DNA from: Siphlonurus alternatus
Lineage: Eukaryota > Arthropoda > Insecta > Ephemeroptera > Siphlonuridae
NCBI GenBank assembly: GCA_949825025.1
Contig: OX463780.1
Span: 29,912,118 to 29,976,117, forward strand
DNA: 64,000 nucleotides
Reading direction: 5' to 3'
Positions 1 to 12,870 of the stretch are shown here, piece by piece. A model generated the notes under the pieces. The model did not search any database. It saw only the letters and a program-made list of their open reading frames with translations, and had not been told where the DNA came from. The first letter of the stretch is position 1. Each line of letters opens with the position of its first letter. A program made the position numbers and the translations under genes.

Positions 1-119
1 CTCTCTTTCTCTCCCTCTCTCTATTCACTAAATTATAAAATCATGTCTACAAATCATTATTATTCTTCTCCTCTCACTTTGCATACTTATCTCGCTAATA
101 TATGAGCTTGGTGGTGTGA

Positions 120-250
120 CTAAAGTTTTGTCTCCTCCTCCTCGAAGAAGTTTGGGCGGATGCCAAAATTGTCGGTGAGACAAGACACGAACCCCGGCCC
201 TCCTGTCGAACACTTGAAGCAGCGCGAGGAAGTACAGGGCTATCACTTAC
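120..250 (-). repeat. Possible tRNA-derived SINE fragment
   Basis: This GC-richer patch sits in AT-rich DNA. On the minus strand it holds a B-box-like GGGGTTCGTGTC (about 190-203) preceded by AGTGTTCGACAGGAGGGCC, a layout like the right half of a tRNA-derived SINE head. No convincing A box is seen. A consensus-looking splice donor (GTCGAG|GTAAGTG, minus, junction near 252/253) lies at its edge, so the patch could instead be intron sequence beside an unrecognised exon. The identity is uncertain. Confidence 0.25.
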
Positions 251-252
251 CT

Positions 253-981
253 CGACGTCTATACTATACAACGTTATTGAGTTTTGTTTTTGACTTAACA
301 CTTCACTATATTGGTCTCAATATTAAAGTTTGCAGTAAAGTTTTATACAATGAAACATGCATGGAATTTTGAAATAAAAAAAATAAGTCCACTTTTTTTT
401 AGTGTTTTCAACTTCATGCCAAAACACAAAGCACAGTGTAGAAATATTGACCTTCATAACTTTGCGTGCAATGATATTTATGACTCCACAGTTTTTTGTG
501 TTTTTTAAAGGAAAAGCTGTTCTATACCACAGGTAAATTTTCTGCATGGCAGTTGCAGATTGTATGAGATAAAGTAAATTAATATTTTCGTTTTGAACTT
601 AAAGTTAGCACCCCATTTTATTTCTCAAATTGGTCTTTACCAATATTCCTGTTATATTATATACATATATACAGTCGATGGACCCATGCAGATGTATTTT
701 ACAGTTAATTTATAAGATGGAACCATGCAGATAAAGGGAAAAAATGTTTTGTTTTGAGATTCAACTAAATTTCTCAAATAAGCCGAATTTTCAGTGAAAG
801 CACTATTTTAATGTGAATACGTGTGCAAGATAATAGGATCAAATTACAAAAGTAAACGTATTCTTCTTTTTTTTTTTCATTTCCTTTAAAATTTGTACAA
901 TATGAAAAGCTAACGCAACTTTCTCATGAAGCCTGAAGTTATTTATAAAGCAAATTGAATTCTGACTTCGCGTGGCTTCAA

Positions 982-1019
<38 letters not shown>

Positions 1020-1596
1020 GAAATACGAGCGCCTCGCATTTATCGTTTTTTGTTTTTTTTTATCAACGTCTTCCTGCAAGTTCACCTTTGACAAATACTG
1101 CCAGGAAATTTATTCAAGTTGTTTAATATGTCAAAAGAAGCTACAACATTTCTTTTTTTCTTTTTACTACATTTTTAATTGTCATTATATAATAATTAAT
1201 TATAGAATATTTAAATGAAAATAAATTTTAATTTCTTTGTTATTTCATTTTAAAAACATGCAATCAATTGATCTCCATTAAAAATTCTAACAAACAATTT
1301 GTAATAAGGAATTTCTTAGTCTAATTCCAACTTCATCATTATTCTCTTCATTGTTAAATAGTTTATATGAATTGTATTTATTTAAATTTATTGTTTCTTC
1401 TCTTTATGTGATTATACCCCTATTAGAGGTAATTCATATACTACCAGTTTTTTTGATGTTCTTGGTTTTATTATTTTAAATTCGGAAACCATGGAAACTG
1501 TAATAATAACGGTCAACTTTGAAATTGCTTCTATTATACTAAACTTTATGTAACCTCAAAGTACTCTACACCTTGGCCACCCCCTAACTAAGTTAC
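253..1596. other. AT-rich non-coding stretch
   Basis: No supported gene. It contains a 32-bp poly-T tract at 985-1016 and shorter T/A tracts. Reading frames here are short and low-complexity. From about 1565 rightward the composition becomes GC-richer where it approaches the candidate exon that follows. Confidence 0.6.
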
Positions 1597-1890
1597 CTCC
1601 CCGTCTTTACACCCCCTGGTTTGCACGTAACTCCGCGGCGGCTTGGTGGGATCGTTTGGCTCGGTATCAGAGCTCGGCAGGCTGCTGCAGGATTGAGTTA
1701 TCACCGCCACAGCCGAGTCGGTGGTGAACCCTCCAGCTGTAACGAAGCCTGCCTGCTTGCTGGCCACCACCACACCACCACCGCAGTAGCCGCTGCCTCC
1801 TGGGCTACAGCAGCAAGCCTGGTGCCCAACATTGGAGAACACAACGCCCAAGTTACAAGACATTAGGATTTGGACCTCATCTTCCGTCAT
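1597..1890 (-). CDS. Candidate first coding exon (98 codons), unrecognised protein
   Basis: On the minus strand an ATG at 1890-1888 opens 98 codons, beginning MTEDEVQILMSCNLGVVFSN. The frame ends at GAG|GTAACT, a good splice donor (intron from 1596, phase 0); read through, it reaches a stop two codons later. An in-frame TGA 15 nt upstream of the ATG supports this start, and A at -3 is favourable. The predicted peptide is rich in Gly, Ala, Ser, Val and Cys, with a CCC near residues 26-28 and a Ser/Thr/Pro-rich second half ending in GCKDGE. No domain is recognised. The segment is a sharp GC-rich island in AT-rich DNA, which fits coding sequence but also fits a regulatory island. Any downstream exons would lie beyond the left edge of the window. 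The phase differs from that of the candidate exon at 25034-25236, so the two are unlikely to be alternative first exons spliced to one shared exon. Confidence 0.35.
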
Positions 1891-4800
1891 CTTGGAATAG
1901 TATCAAATTTAACCCTCTCTGGTTTGTTACAACTATATACAGAATTATCTCTTTGATGCAGACGTCAATTTTCGGAAAGATAGTAGTGGTATGTCTATAT
2001 ATGTTATCTTCAAATTGCAGATTTTTTTATGCACTAACCCATGGTTTTAGCATCAGTCTAACTCAGATAGTGCACACTGTAAGAATGTGTATTTAATTCA
2101 AGTATGATGAAAAACCTGGTTATCTTTTTGTACAACTCCTTCTTGAATCACCATATATTTATATTTAAGATATACTTAAAGTACGCGGTTGACCAGTGAA
2201 TTTTATTCTTAATTTTATAATAAACGTTTTATAATAATCATGTCTCCAAGTAGCTGTATTACAGGAGCCTGATTAGACCCCAATAAGTTAATACACTCAA
2301 AGGGTTACCATTGCATACGTGACCCCTTAGCTTGAATATAATTATAGATGTGATGTTCACAGTATATATATAATTGAATATATTTGTAATATGTCAAATA
2401 GAATAAAATGAATACATCACTGAGCAGGTGTATACTGAATATTTTATTCTAATATGATAAAAGATAAAAGCAATAAATTATCTATAACATCAGTGACATA
2501 TATATAACAAATAAATTAATAGATAAAACAAATATTGATTAATTTAATTCGGAGTTCATCCATAGTAATATTATTTTATGCGTCAATACACTATATAAAT
2601 TTCAAATCTAATGTAATTTCGCAGAGACTTTATTTAATTTTGTTTTTATATTTAAATGTAAAGATATAATAGTTTCTAAACTACATTCACTGAGTATATA
2701 TAAAGATTTTAGTCAAATGTAATGCAAATTTCATCTGCATGGTTAGCTGCTGCTTCGGCCGGGAAGTATCTCTGTATAAAAAATATACTTCTTCAAGATT
2801 TTTTTTTAAACATATAATATACGCCATCTCTTAATGTAACTCGTTCAGACAGCTTTATGTTTCTACTTAAAATATTTTAATCACATTCAATCACAAAGAT
2901 GTATATTATATTATACTCGACCTTTAATATATGTTTCACACTTCATATACAGACAATAAAAGCTTCATATGAAAAGATTTTTTTATACACATAAAGAAAG
3001 AGAAACTTGAGAATTACGTCATATTCAGTCCAAGTGAAGGGTGAGAACTCTTCGTATGATGGTCTCTGTACAGCGTAAGATGAAAAAAAAAAACTTGTAT
3101 GTGAATTGCAAAGAAAATTAAGCTCATGCATCTGAGCTTTAGTTTCCGTTAGTGCAACGATGTGAGCATGCAGAAGCTTTGGCAATGTCACAAAGACTTA
3201 GTGGAGATCAAACGAACACGGCGTTCATCACGACGAACAGCTGAGGTGCGCACTAGAGATTAGCTCAGCAGCATCATATATACTGCAGTTGAGAAGGAGG
3301 GACGATATGCAAATTAACCTTTAGGGGTATATATATATATATAGGGGACGAGAAACGTGATATATGAGAGCTTATACATTCTGTATTTCTATATGAAAAT
3401 CAGTAAATTTTATTTATAACCTGGAGATTATATAATTTGATATTCACATCAAAAGAAATCTTATAAAATATAATCAAATTAGAGACTTCTCTCTTTTTTT
3501 TTTTACATAAAAAAACGTTACGTAAATATTATTTTTATTACTACAGCACCAAACTATAAAGCTATTTTTTATAATTTAACACAATATATTGTGTTTAAAG
3601 TTATTTATTTAAAGTGGGACAGAAAGAGTGAATTGGTGCCATGCACCTTGTATTTGATGTCTCACTTCACAAGCTTCAAATTATTTAAATTTAATTGAAT
3701 TTATTGATTTATTGACTTCAGGTCTGTGGACGAAGTATAGGCATTGTCCGTACACCTCTGAATTTGATTATTATTGCAAGTACAGAAAAGTATATATTAT
3801 GCATCCAATTCTTAGTAATCATTTTGTGCAGAAATTTCTTGATACTCCTCCAAAAAATATATTTTATAAAAATTTATCAATAGTAAATTTAATATTATTG
3901 CAGATTTTTTTTTCGATCTTTAAGAATATATTCATAATTTTAATATAGAAATAATAAAAACTTATTTACAAAGTAAAAATACATACACACAAAAACCTTT
4001 TATAAATATATATCTCTAGAGTATTTCATTTAAAAAGAAACTTTTTATAAAGTTTTTCTTCATTAAAAATTCCCTAAAGAATAAAAACTTTTTGATATTA
4101 TGAAATATAGTATATAAAATTCTTTACGAAACTTTACTCTGTGACATTTGGTTTGCGGGCTGTTACTTTATCACTTTGGGGGGAAAGGGAGGGGGGGGAC
4201 AGGGGACGTATGTCATGAGAAGATGGGGGGGGGGACTCGGTTTACACCACTCGCGTCACACGACGTATTCACAGAAAATAAGCAGCAGGTACGGTGTAGG
4301 GTGACTGTGCGATGTAATTCCATCTCGCGGCGGCGGTGACAGACACATACACACTTGCATACATAACGTGTGAGAGGAGGGGGTGCGACATTTTGCCAGA
4401 ATGACTCTTACAAGACATTTCTCTGTACATGACACGTTAGGGGGGAGGTTAATTGAGAATGACATCATCGTATTGATGGAGATTACATTACATCGGATTA
4501 ATTGATTTATCAGAAGGGGGGAGGGAGAGCGTATCATCTTTACGAAATTGGTCTTAATTAAAGATAAAATATATGAGAAGTACAAGGGGCACTCCTTTTC
4601 TACTTCAATAGGTAATTTCTCCAGGTAATTAATTAACATGCGTTACCTTTCAAATACATGAAATTAATCGATAATGAAGTAATTTTATTACATTCCACAT
4701 GATCTTACAACTTGATAAACGTTCAGCAATATAAAATGTAATTGAAAAAAAGTTGGATAATATTTTTACTCATAAAATTACAACAAAATGTAACAGAATC

Positions 4801-7800
4801 ACAAAAAATGATTATTATTTTAAAACATGAAAAACAAATTAATAAAAAAGGCCTTTACATAAATTTGACTATATAAACTTGTAAGAATAAAATAATATTT
4901 AATTAAGCATTTCAATATTATAATTAATAATATTAATTGAAAATTATACATTAATTGTTATGTTAGCATTATTAGCTAATTATAATAAAATAAAATCTCA
5001 TGAATGAAACTAATAAAAAAAAGCGTCAAGTAAAAACACTATAGATTAAAAGCAAACAATTAAGGGTATTATATTATATAGAATGTAAAATAAATTATAT
5101 ACTCTAGAACTTTGTAAATACGTAAATGAGTTAAAAGAAGAGTAACTAAAGCTTTTTTTCTGAATAAGATTAAAAAAAATAATTAAATGAATAATAATAT
5201 ACTTATAATCAAGAAAATACTTTTAAATATTAAATTTAAGTGGATGAATAATTTAAATTATAGGACAAATCCTTGTTGCCTGACTGGCCACTTATTCAAA
5301 CTTTCCTTTGATTGTTAATTAATCTAATTACATTAGAAGCCTTCCATGGTAATTTTACTTATAATTTGGGCACAAAGATCAAAGTGATTAGCAACAGTAC
5401 AGTTTTGTCTGCCTTCCTCGAGCAACGCCGGCAAACATGATGTGCCATTAATAAATATAAAGGGCCATTCATATAATTAAATACGGTGATATTTCCGTTA
5501 CATTTAATGTGGGTTAAAGATTAATGTGATTATATTAATGATTATTACTTTCCTAATTCTTTATATAATTATAGTTTCAATGTTGTACACCTCAAGACAT
5601 CACGAACGTTGCCTTATACATTGCTGAAGCTTCAATTTATTATATGCAGAATAGATTGCAGAGGCTTGCAATTTGTTTATAGAAACATCTCAAAACAGTT
5701 CAATTTCACCAAATATAAAAAAATTAATTAATTATAAACTGCATACATGACAACGCATCCAAAAACAGAGACGGGGTTAGCGTCAATATAATATAAGATA
5801 AGATCTTAATTTCAAATAATATTTTTATTTTTTACTATTTTCAGGTTAATTATCTATTATACTCTCACTATATTAAATTTATGTTCTCTTCTTAAATACA
5901 CAACCAAACGAGAATCAATAATAAGATTTTCCTTATGTGCCCTTAATTTACAAATGGTTGATCTGATTATTTTTTTATTCATGCAGGAATCGGTTATAAT
6001 GATATATATTAATGAACACAACTTTTATTTTTTTCGAATGCTTTATATAATAAATTTTATTTCAATATATTTTTAATGCAAGCTAGTTGGTGAATATAAT
6101 AATTTTCAAATGAAATTTAGAATTAATTATCGTTCAATACAGTGCATATTTTAATTTTACAGAGAGCTTTAATAACTTTAATCTAAGCTTAATTCTTGGT
6201 ATGTGTCAGCAGCTGACCTAAATTTCATACATTTAAGTAATTTTTTTGTTACGATATCATTAAATAATTAACTTATTTTTAAAAAAATATTTCAATACAC
6301 TTAACGTAACAAATAGAATTTTCAATTTAATACTTTTTCGATCACAGTTGTAGAACTTCTTTATTGAACGATATTCGATAAAAAAAGATACACAAATATA
6401 TAAAATAGACTTGAACAAAACGATATCGAGTAGTATTGAATTTAGCGTATAGTTCGATGTAGCCAGCAATAGAAGAAGTAGTAAGAAACATTGACTGCAA
6501 CAACAGCAGCCTTCTAAAACGTTAGTTTGTGCTTTTACAAAAACGAGGAGCAATAACGTTTTGCGATGTTCTCCCCCCCCCCTCCCTTCCCCTCCCCTGG
6601 GCCCAGTAATGAGAGTGGTGCCTGCTGCTGAGGTACTTAGAGAAAAAATATTAAATACTACCCAAGCAGTGACTTTATATCATACACAAAAATATTACTC
6701 ACGAGTTTTAATTAAAAACAATTATTTTTAGATTTAATGGTTTTAATTATTTTATATTTTCCTAATGATATAAAAATGTTACAGACTTTTAAAAAAAAGG
6801 CTTGCTTTTTAAATCATACAAAAATGTTATTGTTTTATTAAAAAAAAAATGAGTAAAATGACATATATAAAAGCTGTATTGATATATTTTATAATGATGC
6901 ATACATATTATTATATATTATTCATGTAATCTTTCATGCACTCATATTTAATAAAAAAAAATATTGTGAAATTTGAAAATACAAAAGAGAAACAAACACA
7001 CTAAATTATTAAATGGAACACCTTACAGCTGTTGTATCAAATTGTATTTTCAAATATTCAAAAATGTGAAATCAATATTACCAATATGCTGTATTGAGTA
7101 TATATATATTTTTTTTGAAACAACTGCAGAGCGATATTTATTCATAAATCCGTGCACACACACAATAGATACGTTGCTATTTCCCATGCTGTTACGCCAA
7201 TAGCAATCTGAATATGACATTTACGTCAAGCGTAAACATATGAAATTGAACTTGTGTTTGGGCACTGAAAATAAATAACTTTTTTTTCTTCTTCTAAGTG
7301 AGTGAGAGGAAGAAAGAAATAAAGAAAGCTTAGAAAGCAATTTTATATCAAACGCAGAAAAATAATAATAATAAAAAAAAAAAAAGTTAGAGTTCATAAT
7401 GCTGTTTTTTCTATTTGTTGTTTTGTATATTCTTTATGTAATATGTATATTGTTATTATAAGTGAGGGGGGGGGGGCAGTATATCATTAACTATCGGAAG
7501 ATCTAATTACATGTTGAATATTATATATTTTGCTTTTTATTAAATTTATGTTTCAATAGCATCAATGTCCAGTTTCTTACCTTCCTTCCCCCCCCCCTCC
7601 TTTCCTCCTTTACATTTGAACTTGGTTTTTATCAAGATTCCTGTTCCTGATTGATCTTTTCTTTATTACATCAAAGCAACGTCATTGCATTACAAAATCA
7701 GCAAAAAAAAAAAAATACTTTTTTTAAAGTATATAAAGTTCTTTCTAATTTCATGTTAATAATTTGTTTTAGAAAAATAATACAAACAGAATTTATTTCT

Positions 7801-7855
7801 AAAGATTCTAATGGGTCAGAAAACGTAAAAAAAAAAAATAAAAAAAAATGGAATG
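1891..7855. other. AT-rich non-coding stretch
   Basis: No gene is supported. Contents are AT-rich DNA with small purine/pyrimidine tracts: G-runs at about 4178-4235, a C/T-rich tract at about 6570-6597, a G-run at about 7466-7477 and a C-run at about 7590-7600. A slightly GC-richer patch at 4140-4560 holds a 127-codon ATG-initiated minus-strand frame (4256-4639) with no splice, domain or composition support, so I do not call it a gene. Confidence 0.55.
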
Positions 7856-8310
7856 ATGGAATGATGGCGGGTGTCCCCAAGTGCATGCTCGTTCCTGCAC
7901 CACGTGTATGGCGCCTCGTCTGCTGACTGAAACCGACTGGAGAGTCGTTACAAACAACGCCCGGTACAAACGTTGCAGTAACGAAATCTTGCCTGTGCAT
8001 GTATCGAGATGGGAGGGGAGTGGGTACTTCCCTGCCCCGACCCCACGGCAACCCCGTTTCCAAGGAGGCTTCGCAAGCTTACTTCTGCTCCAGTCTGATG
8101 GTGTTGTGAGATAGTTAACGAGACCCTACTAGAAGTGGGCTCTGACCCCGAACACCATGGTAACACGTCAAACAGTTAGAGTAGAGGACGAACGTCCACC
8201 ATTCACTGACGCGGTGTCTGTCCCTTGCACTCCAGGGGACATTTTGCTTGGCTACCAACCTAGCAGACAGAAAGACCCAGCGTACACCCGTAGGTCCGGA
8301 GATCAGACAG
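7856..8310. promoter_or_regulatory. CpG-containing GC-rich island upstream of a promoter-like array
   Basis: About 450 bp of balanced, CpG-containing sequence contrasts with AT-rich flanks and includes a CACGTG E-box near 7901. It lies immediately upstream of the TATA/initiator array at 8311. Several short frames cross it on both strands, but none has a splice site or recognisable product, so a proximal regulatory role is more likely than coding. This is inference. Confidence 0.35.
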
Positions 8311-8373
8311 TATATAGTCGTCTCCGCAATCCGTCCGTTCAGTTCCGCGCTTCGCAAACTCGATGTGAGACAC
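8311..8373 (+). promoter_or_regulatory. Core-promoter-like array: TATA box, initiator, partial DPE
   Basis: TATATAG begins at 8311. Thirty bases downstream is TCAGTT (8339-8344), which matches the arthropod initiator TCAKTY exactly, with A+1 at 8341. At +28 (8368) lies AGACAC, five of six matches to the DPE consensus RGWYVT. Spacing of all three fits established RNA polymerase II core-promoter geometry. The first ATG of the presumed transcript (8364) is followed at once by TGA. A strong plus-strand acceptor 1.6 kb downstream (9963) could belong to the same transcript, but no good donor links them. Chance occurrence is possible in AT-rich DNA, although the exact geometry inside a GC-rich island argues for function. 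Confidence 0.4.
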
Positions 8374-8410
8374 GAGGTGATTTCACACGAGCACACCGCT
8401 TCAGCAAGGG

Positions 8411-9963
8411 ACTATCTGTATAAAAATCATAATTATACTCTTCATTTGAGACCTGAATTGAAATACTAAATTGCGTAATAAATCCGAACATCCTCATGTG
8501 ATTAGAGCATGATATAATAATTGCAATACGTCGTTCACCTCTTTATATATATAAAAAAACTTTAATTTTCAATAGTAATAAGATTACGTGTTATATAATT
8601 AGTATCCTTTATTACACGCACTTTGTACAAATTTTTGCCCAGATTTTTTTTATTGAACATTTTACTAAAAATAAATTAGTTACAAATTAAGTAAGAATTT
8701 AAAAAATAATTTTAGCAACTAGTACATAATATTTTCCAATTTTAATCTTAAATTACATAATTAAAACATAATAAATTATTTATCCCTTTACGAAGCAGAA
8801 AGTAATATGAAATCGTTCCACATAATTACACCGTTTTGATTTCAGCTTCCTCCGCTCGCCTCCTGCTCCTCCAAGCTAAGAAGCCCCTCAGACCCCCCCC
8901 CCCCTTCCCCCCATGCTCTGATTACATGCAGCTACTGGGCGGGCTGACGGCTATAGAGTTCGCCGCCATGCCGTATATATTATCATCAACACCACACAGC
9001 TTCCACGAATCTCACATACACCAGCCTTTGATTACATATGGAGTTCCTGTACTTAAAAACAAGCTTCCTTCATATTCAAAGCATTTTATTTATAGCAAAT
9101 AGTAATTTTTTAGTACTAATTTTTACCAGTATTCAACATAAAATTACCTGAATTTTGTGCTAAAAATTGCTTGGCTACAATCTATAATATATGCTATAAG
9201 TCCTTTGTAAAAGCCCATTAGGAAATAAGACTCAAAATAAATTGTAATATTATAAATAAAATAATCATTATTCCTCGAAGAAAAGAAAAAAAAAAGAAAA
9301 TATTTTATACTTCATTCTTTGGTAAATAAATAAAATATATTCTGAAAGTTATATACACAAGATATGTTGAAATGAAATACATCAATAATACGGAAAAAAT
9401 TAACACAATATAATATTTAAACTATGTGTTATACAATAGTATATTATATTATTTTTGTATTTCCATAAAATATTATTAATAAAATTTTGCAGTAAAAAAT
9501 GTGCGATGAACATAGAACAACATGACAATGCTCAGGATGCTATACATCGTCACTATATACGCCCAGCACAATTTGCGTACCAGCAAAACAGATTGTTTTG
9601 ACAGTAAATAAACATTGATGTGAGATTATTTACATATACGATATTTTATGTTTGTTATTTCAAAACATCAGAAACATGAGTCCTGAGAGCATTGACACGA
9701 AAGAAACATAACATTTTGCATCTGTTTAATATTCGAACATATAGTATTTGCAAAAACAATAATAAGTAATTTGAGTTATTTGTTATTCTATTTATACATG
9801 TAAATATTATAAAGTTTATCATGACAACAGTTGTAATATAAGAAGAAGTTTGAAATGCATTTATAATGTAAATAATGATACGCGTGGTTGTGTCATGTAA
9901 GGTGAAGGGTGGTGCTTTTTCTGTCTACTCCTGATGCTGGTACCCTTCTCTCTCTCTCTGCAG
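8411..9963. other. AT-rich non-coding stretch with C-run
   Basis: Mostly AT-rich, with no supported gene. A GC-richer patch at about 8843-9060 contains a C-run (8893-8905). The last 30 bases (about 9934-9963) form a pyrimidine-rich CT run ending in CTGCAG, the splice acceptor of the candidate plus-strand exon. Confidence 0.5.
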
Positions 9964-10143
9964 ATAGAGGTGACACACAAGCCGCAACTCTTCAGAGCCA
10001 TCTGCCCTCGTCTCGGCGCTGTCACGCGTTCCCCCCCCCCCCCGCCTTATCTCCTCGTGTCACGTCCCGCAGAGTCGCGACTGGAAAGAATTTGCTCGGC
10101 TCGTTCCACCACAGTCTACACTAGCACCAACATAGCATCTTAG
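9964..10143 (+). CDS. Candidate plus-strand terminal exon (59 codons plus stop)
   Basis: A near-ideal acceptor, a CT-rich tract followed by CTGCAG, ends at 9963. The segment that follows is GC-rich and open in one frame from IEVTHKPQLFRAICPRLG to a TAG at 10141-10143. A C-homopolymer at about 10031-10042 encodes a proline run; its length is easily mis-sequenced and would shift the frame. A second frame across the same interval is also open for most of its length, so the coding frame is uncertain. No domain is recognised. It may be a terminal exon of a transcript starting from the promoter-like array at 8311, or a chance acceptor next to a regulatory island. Confidence 0.25.
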   Translation: MEVTHKPQLFRAICPRLGAVTRSPPPPPYLLVSRPAESRLERICSARSTTVYTSTNIAS

Positions 10144-10201
10144 TAACGTCATAAATATAATATAAAATTCACACCGCGGTACACTGAGAAAAGTCTAATC
10201 A

Positions 10202-10605
10202 TATAAGGTAGCGTCACGAGATTGTTGGGTTGCCTGCTTACAGGATAACGGCATGATGTTTACCTCCCCTCCTTTCCCCTCCTGAAGAGCAACCGTACGC
10301 TCTAAAAGCATTGAAAAAAAATTTGAAATTTTACTTTGCTGCCACTTATAATTATTATTTGAGGACACAAAAATGTAACTTACTAGTGTATTCTATATAA
10401 ACTAGCAGATGATATGATTACGATATAAATGTAATAATTGCCGTCTATAATTTATATAATTAATTTTTTCAGCATTTTTTTTTTTTCAATGCTTTAGAGC
10501 GTACGGTTGCTCTTTAGTAGGGGAAGGGAGGGGAGGTATACATCAGGCGGTTATCCTGTAAGCCTGTAAGCAGGCAACCCAACAAGCTCGTGGCGCTACC
10601 CTATA
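10202..10605. mobile_element. MITE with about 125-bp terminal inverted repeats
   Basis: The left arm (10202 to about 10325) and the right arm (about 10480-10605) are near-identical in opposite orientation. Shared landmarks are TATA[A/G]GGTAGCG ends, TTGTTGGGTTGCCTGCTTAC, a CCTCCCCTCC block, GAGCAACCGTACGCTC and an inner poly-A/poly-T. The right arm carries a small internal duplication (AAGCCTGT). The centre is about 150 bp of unrelated AT-rich DNA with no coding capacity. Both ends sit at TATA, compatible with a TA target duplication as in Tc1/mariner-type elements, but the exact target site cannot be fixed. It is a non-autonomous DNA transposon; the superfamily is inferred only weakly. Confidence 0.8.
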
Positions 10606-11910
10606 GGGTCATATTTACTTGATGTGAGGGTCATTTCAGAGTCAAACAAATCATCAGAGTGCAATCATCATTATATGAATAAATTATTAATGTCATTAAT
10701 GATATATTATACAAGTATAAACTCTGAAACTATCTTTACTAAAATATCAGATAAATCTAGTCTTTCAAGTTCAGAAGATACGCCATTTTCATTTTCGCTT
10801 GCATTTAGGGGTTGCAAGATTGGATAAAAAAAAAGCAGTCATAGAAAAACACAATTTTCATGCAGGCGTAATGTAAGATTTGATAGACTTTATTATATTT
10901 ACATTATAAATTATAATAAGATACGAGTTACATCGTTTCAAAGGAGTGTGTTTATTTATTGTATTCTAAAGAGGGAGCGATCTGCAATTGGGGGGGGGGG
11001 GGGGGTTAGATGTTATAGATTATGGGTAATTTTTTTTTCTTGCACTTAATTTTAGGATGAAAGAGGTCGAGCGAACCTTTAATCCATCCCCCTCCTTCCC
11101 TAAATTCAACACTGCACATATTGCTGAAATGCATGTATATACTATACTTTAACCCTGACTGACTTGATGGCGCTGCAGCTCCAAGAGACAAAGAGATTTT
11201 TAATTTTGCTTCATGAAAAAAATAATACTCAGGCTATAGCCGTTCAAAATAATTTCAATTTTGCCACACCTCCATAGACTGCGTGGTAAAGTAAAGGCAA
11301 AGGTAATAATACAGTGAGCTTATACAGTATATATATAATATATATTTTACAAGCTCCTGAGAAAATATCTTTACTTGGTTAGTTTTGAACTTAAAATTAT
11401 AGGGAAGAGGCTCTATGCTTGCAGCATTATATAAAATTAAATGAACAATACACAGCTCTAGGAACGAGATGAAAATATTAACATTAAAATAAAGAGTGAA
11501 AATTTGACCGGAACATTACATGTAACGCTACTTCCTGCTTGGCAATGCTGTGTCAAATTTTAATCTCTATGTGTAGGGAAGCTGCAGTGTTCCTGTTTTT
11601 CTAGCGCAGTAATTTATTATCTAGTTACAACATTGAGCTTCATTTACATTAATTATTAATATAAATTACCAGTATATCATAAAAGTATTGTACTAAAAAC
11701 GGGGTAATATTTTTTTGGTCTAAATTTTATACCTCTTTTGTAAGATAATTTGCATATTTTCCTCATTGTTAAAAGTACTTCAACCATATCTTTTACCTTT
11801 GCTATTTCAAATGCAGTTGGATAATTTCAAGATATTGAAGATCATTGGAATATTTTATAATGTTTAATTGTAATGCTATCTATATGATTTGATGCAAAAA
11901 TTGTTCGACA

Positions 11911-11937
11911 TCTCTCTCTCTCTCTCTCTCTCTCTCT
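11911..11937. repeat. (CT)n microsatellite
   Basis: An uninterrupted CT dinucleotide run of about 27 bp. Confidence 0.95.
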
Positions 11938-12819
11938 TGGGATTATTTTTAGTTATTGAAATGTATAAGCAATGAAATCGATATTTCATCTTGTAATAAA
12001 ATTTTTAATGAATGAAAAGTTAAAAGGGAGAAGAAGAAGAAGAAACTCAAGTAATTGAAATGTTGGATCGAAGTCTTTTAAATTGATTTATTTCGCTAAA
12101 TTACATCGATGTAAGATGTAACAATTGTTAGCTTTTTATTGAGATCAATACAATAACGCCATTGAGTTGGACGGCTCTATAAAATTAGTATATAATGCAA
12201 AATCTGATTCGCTATACTACTTTGAATGTTTGAATGCCCTTTATGTGATGGTTATAACAGCAAAATGACTTCATGCAAAATAAAACATTTTAAATTTTAA
12301 AAACTTCAATGGTTGAATTTTTTAATAGAAGAGAGAGACTTGTTAAAAAAAAAAATCATGCAGTGAAAGTTGAAAAAGTTTGAAGCATATTGTCTTGAAT
12401 ACACAATATTATTTTAAATTCATGCAGCTCCTTTGTGTATAATTAAATTTTTACTACTTTTCACATAAAAATATGTATGCATTTTTTTTTACCATTTCAT
12501 AAAAAAATAGAAAATTTATTTAACCTTCTGTACTTGACATTGGAAAGAGTAATTTATAATAATTCCCCAATTTCCTGTAATTCACTTTAGATATAAAATA
12601 CACGGTTCGTAAATTCCGCGCAAGCGTTTGTTGGAAATTGCACGTCGTAACGATCTCAGAGAGGTGACGTCACCTTTGTTAATGGCTGTACCGAGCAGCT
12701 TACAACCCCCCTGATCACGATCACCCCCTTCCCCCGCCCCCCGGGATGTCGCGGAGCCATTAAAGTTACGGTACCGTGCTTGCTGCCTCCCTAGCGTAGA
12801 ATTTAAATGACCATCGTTA

Positions 12820-12822
<3 letters not shown>

Positions 12823-12868
<46 letters not shown>
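12823..12868. repeat. (CT)n microsatellite
   Basis: A CT dinucleotide run with one interruption near its right end (TTTCTCTT). It directly follows the GC-rich island with the CRE palindrome. Confidence 0.93.

Positions 12869-12870
<2 letters not shown>

Noticed and set aside
4256..4639. 127-codon ATG-initiated minus-strand frame
   Set aside because: No splice sites, no domain, AT-driven residue mix. About one such frame is plausible by chance in this much sequence.
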